51,764 nucleotides of DNA, taken from NCBI GenBank assembly GCA_903872505.1, contig CAIQKV010000013.1:1-51764 (forward strand), in the 5' to 3' direction. Positions 48,360 through 51,764 of this stretch are shown here, piece after piece. The position numbers and the translations under genes are program-made. The notes under the pieces are model-generated. The model was not told where the DNA came from. It ran no database searches and saw nothing but the letters and a program-made list of their open reading frames with translations. This DNA comes from an uncultured Opitutia bacterium. GTDB lineage: Bacteria; Verrucomicrobiota; Verrucomicrobiia; Opitutales; Opitutaceae. Position 1 is the first letter of the stretch. Every line of letters begins with the position of its first letter.

Positions 48360-49706
48360 ATGCCAACTCGAATTCCCGCCGCCCTGCGCCGCACCTTGCT
48401 GCCGCTGTTGCTCCTGTTCGTGATCGGTGCCGGCGCGTTGCCGGTGCGGGCGGAGATCCTGCGTCTTCCGAAAACCGACAACCCGGCCCTCGCGATTGAG
48501 CCGCGCCCGGGCTGGACGCCCTTTTACGATGAATACGGCAATCTGCGTTTCACCGCCGCCGATCGCAGCTGCGCCCTGCTGTTGTCGATGATTCCCGACG
48601 ACAAGGCGGGCGGCACCCCCGACACCGAGGTGGCGGCGAACATCTACAAGGCGGCCGGGGCCCAGCCCTACTCGCGGGTCGAGCCCGGCACCATCGCCGG
48701 AATCTCCGGCCAGGCCTTCATTTCCACGATGACCAACGACAAGGGGGTCAAGCTCGAGATGCGGGTTGTGCTGGTGAAGCCCGATCCGACGCACTATGCC
48801 AGCGTCGCGGTCATGATGACCTCGACGATCACGCCGGAGCAGACCACCGAGCTTGAGGCCATGGCCGCCCTGGTCCGGATTCGGGGCGAGGACGAGGCGC
48901 AGGCCGTGGCCAAGGGCGATGCGGCCTATGCCAAGAAGGACTACGATCTGGCCATCGCCAATTACAACGAGGCCATCCGCCTCGACGCCAATTACGCCGA
49001 GGCCTTCTGTGACCGCGGCCTCGCGCAGGAGGTGAAGGGCGACACCGCCCTGGCCCTCGCCGACTACAACGCGGCCATCCAGCTCAACCCCGGCCTCGCC
49101 CGGGCCTACAAGTTCCGGGGTGTGATCCAGGCCGGCAAACGCAACTACGAGCGCGCCATCGCCGATTACAGCGAAGCCATCCGCCTCAGCCCCGATTACG
49201 CCAACGCCTACGCCAGCCGGGGCGACGCCTACTCGAACCAGCACGATTACGTCCGCGCCATCGCCGATTACAGCAATGCGATCCGGCTCAACCCGGACTA
49301 CGCCGCCGCCTTTGCCAACCGGGGCACCGCCTACTCGCACCAGGGCGACTACGAGCGCGCCATCGCCGACTACACCGAGGCCCTCCGCCTCTACCCCGAT
49401 TACGCCAGCGTGTGCAACCGCCTCGCTTGGCTGCGCGCGACGGCCCCCGGGGAGAATTTCCGGGACGGCCCGAAGGCGGTGGAGCTGGCGACCAAGGCCT
49501 GCGAACTGACCAAATGGAAGCAGCCCGCGTACGTGGACACGCTGGCCGCCGCCGCCGCGGAGGCCGGCAACTTCGACGACGCCGTGAAATGGGAGACGCA
49601 GTACCTCGCAGGCGATCTCACCAAGGAGGCCGCCGACACGGCCCGCGAACGGCTGGCGCTCTACCAACAGAAAGAACCGTATCACCAGCCGGAGAAAGCC
49701 CCCTGA
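48360..49706 (+). CDS. Exported TPR-repeat protein
   Basis: 448 residues from the ATG at 48360, which opens a signal peptide (MPTRIPAALRRTLLPLLLLF, ending VRAE). Residues about 30-175 form a separate domain without a family I know. From about 180 there are at least five TPR units of 34 residues (AIANYNEAIRLDANYAEAFC, AIADYSEAIRLSPDYANAYA and so on). Three of the units share nearly the same DNA at a strict 102-base period (CGCGCCATCGCCGA at 49152, 49254 and 49356), indicating recent unit duplication. It probably scaffolds protein contacts in the periplasm. Confidence 0.85.
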   Translation: MPTRIPAALRRTLLPLLLLFVIGAGALPVRAEILRLPKTDNPALAIEPRPGWTPFYDEYGNLRFTAADRSCALLLSMIPDDKAGGTPDTEVAANIYKAAGAQPYSRVEPGTIAGISGQAFISTMTNDKGVKLEMRVVLVKPDPTHYASVAVMMTSTITPEQTTELEAMAALVRIRGEDEAQAVAKGDAAYAKKDYDLAIANYNEAIRLDANYAEAFCDRGLAQEVKGDTALALADYNAAIQLNPGLARAYKFRGVIQAGKRNYERAIADYSEAIRLSPDYANAYASRGDAYSNQHDYVRAIADYSNAIRLNPDYAAAFANRGTAYSHQGDYERAIADYTEALRLYPDYASVCNRLAWLRATAPGENFRDGPKAVELATKACELTKWKQPAYVDTLAAAAAEAGNFDDAVKWETQYLAGDLTKEAADTARERLALYQQKEPYHQPEKAP

Positions 49707-49746
49707 GCCGCCCGCCCCGGCCGTGGGGCGGGGATTGGTTCGGCTC
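49705..49746 (-). repeat. attC-like imperfect palindrome, site D (after the lipoprotein gene)
   Basis: GAGCCG/CGGCTC ends enclose CCCGCCCC/GGGGCGGG (49711-49718 and 49725-49732). Read on the minus strand it starts GCCGAACCAATCCCCGCC, shared with sites B and C. It also lies between convergent stops and could serve as a terminator. Confidence 0.5.
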
Positions 49747-49751
49747 GAGCT

Positions 49752-50102
49752 TCATCTTCCGTCGGGGAGGACCACGAACGCGAGCAGCCTGCGGGCTTCC
49801 GCCCCATGGGGGTACGGGTTATCCATCGCCAGCACGCTGATCGTGTCTCCGACGTGATGATCTGTCATGGCCAGTGGATCGCTGACCACCACGTCCTGTT
49901 GATTCCAATTCACCACGTAAGCCCGAAAGATGGCCTCACCTTTCTTGGCGAAAAAGACCTTCAGCACTTTGGCCTGAAACCTCTCCGGGCCTACCTGTAT
50001 CGACGCTGACTCTCCAGCGACTCCCGCCGCCGACGTTTTCCTCGAGCAACCGGTGACCGACAATGCGATCGCCAGCATCAGTATGATAAGGGTGTTTTTC
50101 AT
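49752..50102 (-). CDS. Small lipoprotein, unknown function, in a cassette-like array
   Basis: 116 residues from the ATG at 50102. Lipoprotein signal MKNTLIILMLAIALSVTGC, cysteine at residue 19. The mature part is a short beta-rich domain (FQAKVLKVFFAKKGEAIFRA, HHVGDTISVLAMDNPYPHG). No family recognised. GC content is visibly lower than in the neighbouring TPR gene. It is followed 7 bases after its stop by the palindromic site D, the arrangement of an integron cassette (ORF plus recombination site). Confidence 0.7.
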   Translation of the reverse strand: MKNTLIILMLAIALSVTGCSRKTSAAGVAGESASIQVGPERFQAKVLKVFFAKKGEAIFRAYVVNWNQQDVVVSDPLAMTDHHVGDTISVLAMDNPYPHGAEARRLLAFVVLPDGR

Positions 50103-50110
50103 GAATTGAT

Positions 50111-50167
50111 TTCGAACGTTGATGTCAGCCACCCGTCGGACGGGTTGGCTGTGGGGACTGGTTCGGC
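50111..50167 (-). repeat. attC-like imperfect palindrome, site C
   Basis: TTCGAAC (50111-50117) faces GTTCGGC (50161-50167). Between them an 11-bp stem, CAGCCA+CCCGT (50126-50136) with ACGGG+TGGCTG (50140-50151), carries one unpaired T at 50145, like the extrahelical base of attC sites. Minus-strand reading starts GCCGAACCAGTCCCCAC. Confidence 0.55.
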
Positions 50168-50180
50168 TTTCTTTGCATAA

Positions 50181-50411
50181 TCATACGCCGGTTCCAGGAT
50201 CTTCAGTGAGTTGCCCCGGACTACGGCGAGGCTCACTTCCCTTCGTATGCCGCCGCCACACGGATCCCGAAGCAATGGCCAAACAACAAACCAGCAGTCC
50301 GAGCAGCGCAAATGCGCCTTGCAGCGGCCACTCGTGGATCGCGACAACGATCGAGGGGATGAGCCCGAGGATGCCACCACCGATCAAGAATGCCTGAACC
50401 AGCGCTTTCAT
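50181..50411 (-). CDS. Small membrane protein in a cassette-like array
   Basis: 76 residues from the ATG at 50411 (MKALVQAFLIGGGILGLIPS), with two hydrophobic segments (about residues 5-24 and 30-50) and a basic, polar tail (RRHTKGSEPRRSPGQL). No family recognised. It lies between two attC-like palindromes on the same strand as its neighbours. A longer open frame upstream runs through the palindrome and the SRPBCC gene and is rejected. Confidence 0.6.
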   Translation of the reverse strand: MKALVQAFLIGGGILGLIPSIVVAIHEWPLQGAFALLGLLVCCLAIASGSVWRRHTKGSEPRRSPGQLTEDPGTGV

Positions 50412-50414
50412 TTG

Positions 50415-50467
50415 GCCGAATGTTTTACTCTTCCGCGCGCAGCGGCGGCAGTGGAAAGTGGTTCGGC
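50415..50467 (-). repeat. attC-like imperfect palindrome, site B
   Basis: GCCGAAT (50415-50421) faces GTTCGGC (50461-50467). Inside, the minus-strand ACTTTCC pairs with GGAAGAGT leaving one base unpaired. Minus-strand reading begins GCCGAACCACTTTCCAC right after the stop of the SRPBCC gene, with the same opening as sites C and D. Confidence 0.55.
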
Positions 50468-50896
50468 TTATTTGGGTTGTGCACGGTTTCGTCCGCGCGA
50501 CTCGACGTGTCGTGCAAAGCGGTCGAGAATCGACTGCCAGCCTTGGCGCTGTTGCTCGACCGAGTGGGTTGCTTCCGCGTCGAACGTCTCTCGAACCACA
50601 ACCTTCTGGCCTTCGGAGAGGAATTCGACTTCGGCGATGCGGCCTCCGAACTCCGTCTCGATCAGAGAGTGAGGGACGACCTTCGTATATGTGCCAGCAA
50701 AGTCGAAGCCGAAACTTCCGTCCTTGGCTTCCATGCGCGACGAAAAAGCGCCGCCGACTCGCAAGTCTACCGTGGAAGCTGTGGTGTGCCAATCATCGGA
50801 CGCAGCGTTCCACTGCTTGATGTCATCGGGCGTCGTCCACGCACGCCATACTTCTTCGACAGGAGCTGCAACGATGGTCTCAATCGTTATCTTCAT
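50468..50896 (-). CDS. SRPBCC-family protein (AHSA1/polyketide cyclase type)
   Basis: 142 residues. START/SRPBCC features: MKITIETIVAAPVEEVWRAW, TTPDDIKQWNAASDDWH, DLRVGGAFSSRMEAKDGS, a beta sheet (VVPHSLIETEFGG), and the closing long helix HSVEQQRQGWQSILDRFARH. These helix-grip proteins bind small hydrophobic ligands; the closest-looking group is the AHSA1-like (Aha1 C-terminal) family. They are common passengers in environmental integron cassettes. It is flanked by attC-like sites A and B and has lower GC than the core genes. Confidence 0.85.
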   Translation of the reverse strand: MKITIETIVAAPVEEVWRAWTTPDDIKQWNAASDDWHTTASTVDLRVGGAFSSRMEAKDGSFGFDFAGTYTKVVPHSLIETEFGGRIAEVEFLSEGQKVVVRETFDAEATHSVEQQRQGWQSILDRFARHVESRGRNRAQPK

Positions 50897-50933
50897 TTTG
50901 GATAATCGTATGCGGATAGGTAAGTGGCTCGCT

Positions 50934-50992
50934 GCCGAACGTTGAATGAACCGACGGCCCGTCGGTTCAACCGAATTTGTAGGCGGTTAGCC
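50934..50992 (-). repeat. attC-like palindrome, site A (start of the array)
   Basis: GCCGAAC (50934-50940) and GTTAGCC (50986-50992) flank a perfect 23-base palindrome at 50947-50969 (TGAACCGACGG arms, 11 bases each). GTTAGCC read on the plus strand and GGCTAAC on the minus resemble attC core boxes. The site lies between the PolX-like stop and the SRPBCC gene. Confidence 0.5.
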
Positions 50993-51003
50993 TGGGTTGA
51001 GTG

Positions 51004-51764
51004 CTACTGTTTCAGCCGCTTCTGCACTGCGGCGAGGGTCCGGGTGTTGAGGATGTTTTCCTTTGTCAGCCAGCCTTTGCGGGCGGAGTTGATCCCGGCC
51101 CGCACGTACTGCAGTCCTGCCGTCTCGTGCGCATCCGGGTTGATCGCGCAAACCAGGCCGCGTTCCGCGGCCTTGCGCCAGTGCCGCCAGTCCATGTCCA
51201 GCCGCCAGGGGTTAGCGTTCAGCTCGATGATGACCCCATTCGCAATGGCGGCGTCGATCACCTTCGCCGCATCCACGCGGTAGCCTTCCCGGCGCAGCAG
51301 CAGCCGGCCCGTCAGGTGGCCGAGCATTGTCGTCCGCGGATGCTCGATCGCGCGGATGATCCGCGCCGTCATCGCGGCCTCGTCCTGCGTCATCGAAGCG
51401 TGCACTGACGCGACCACGTAATCGAGCTTCGCGAGAACCGCATCGGCGTAGTCCATTCGGCCGTCCGGCAGGATGTCGCACTCCACGCCGGTGAAAACAT
51501 GAGTCTTGAATTTCTTTGACGCATTCAGCGCCTGGATCTCCTCGATTTGCTTAAAAAGCCGCTCCTCGCTCAGCCCGTTCGCCTGGAAACTCGCCTTCGA
51601 GTGGTCCGCGATGCCCAGGTAGTCCCAACCCAGCGCCTCCGCCGCCGCCACCATCTCGGTGAGGGTGTTCCGGCCGTCCGATGCGTTGGTGTGGTTGTGG
51701 AACGCCCCGCGCAAATCCGTGAGCTCAACCAGCCGCGGCAGCTCGCCCTTTTCGGCCTCCTCGA
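51004..51764 (-). CDS. PHP-domain protein, C-terminal part of a PolX-type DNA polymerase/3'-5' exonuclease (runs off the window)
   Basis: The frame stays open to the window end, and the codons before the first apparent start read [18 protein letters not shown], the PolX linker into the PHP domain. Metal-binding motifs: [47 protein letters not shown] and NPDAHE. This is the PHP 3'-5' exonuclease/AP-endonuclease half of bacterial family X polymerases used in base excision repair. The polymerase half would lie beyond the window. Composition is that of the core genome, unlike the small genes that follow its stop. Confidence 0.88.
   Translation of the reverse strand, partial: EEAEKGELPRLVELTDLRGAFHNHTNASDGRNTLTEMVAAAEALGWDYLGIADHSKASFQANGLSEERLFKQIEEIQALNASKKFKTHVFTGVECDILPDGRMDYADAVLAKLDYVVASVHASMTQDEAAMTARIIRAIEHPRTTMLGHLTGRLLLRREGYRVDAAKVIDAAIANGVIIELNANPWRLDMDWRHWRKAAERGLVCAINPDAHETAGLQYVRAGINSARKGWLTKENILNTRTLAAVQKRLKQ

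Overview
The window looks like chromosomal DNA of a high-GC member of the Verrucomicrobiota, most likely an Opitutaceae-type bacterium. This is inferred from gene content, with no search behind it. The clues are a pilus-type cluster laid out like the Akkermansia Amuc_1098-1101 locus, long-form HisG, a GlgC-type starch/glycogen enzyme, the agmatine deiminase route to putrescine, and codon usage strongly biased to G/C.

Layout. 1-5 kb: 3' part of arginine decarboxylase (speA), a PrcB-like secreted protein, a small membrane protein, and a TlpA/thioredoxin-like protein that lacks the first active-site cysteine. 5-10 kb: a six-hairpin glycosidase-like protein convergent with the RNA helicase hrpB. 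10-11 kb: about 1.2 kb with no credible gene. It carries a promoter-like site, some twenty local hairpins and a textbook intrinsic terminator, and is best read as one large structured non-coding RNA of roughly 850 nt. 11-22 kb: an RDD membrane protein, typA, gcvT-gcvH with a membrane protein, a CNNM/CBS protein, lgt, glgC, trpE and a sigma-70 family factor. 22-31 kb: a large two-part TIM-barrel protein, rpsA, a lipoprotein, aguA, aguB, hisG and an OmpR-type response regulator. 31-40 kb: a 5'-3' exonuclease, a Q-rich exported protein and a four-gene pilus/secretin operon. 40-49.7 kb: a Nudix hydrolase; an oxidoreductase, phosphohexomutase, UDP-sugar pyrophosphorylase and FtsB-like group; and ExeA/GspB-like proteins next to a polyprenyl glycosylphosphotransferase and a TPR protein. 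49.7-51 kb: three small genes of lower GC, all on the minus strand, each followed directly by a related imperfect palindrome. This arrangement resembles an integron gene-cassette array (attC-like sites) without an integrase in view. The window ends inside a PHP-domain (PolX-type) gene.

How the genes fit together. SpeA, AguA and AguB form a complete arginine-to-putrescine route encoded at two places. GlgC, the phosphohexomutase, the UDP-sugar pyrophosphorylase and the glycosylphosphotransferase point to nucleotide-sugar, glycogen and exopolysaccharide metabolism. PilM-N, the PilO-like protein, its partner and the secretin probably form one envelope-spanning assembly. The two signals that ordinary annotation would miss are the large RNA at 10.12-10.97 kb and the cassette-like array at 49.7-51.0 kb. 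Short palindromic repeats, one of them inside the hrpB coding sequence, are a third.
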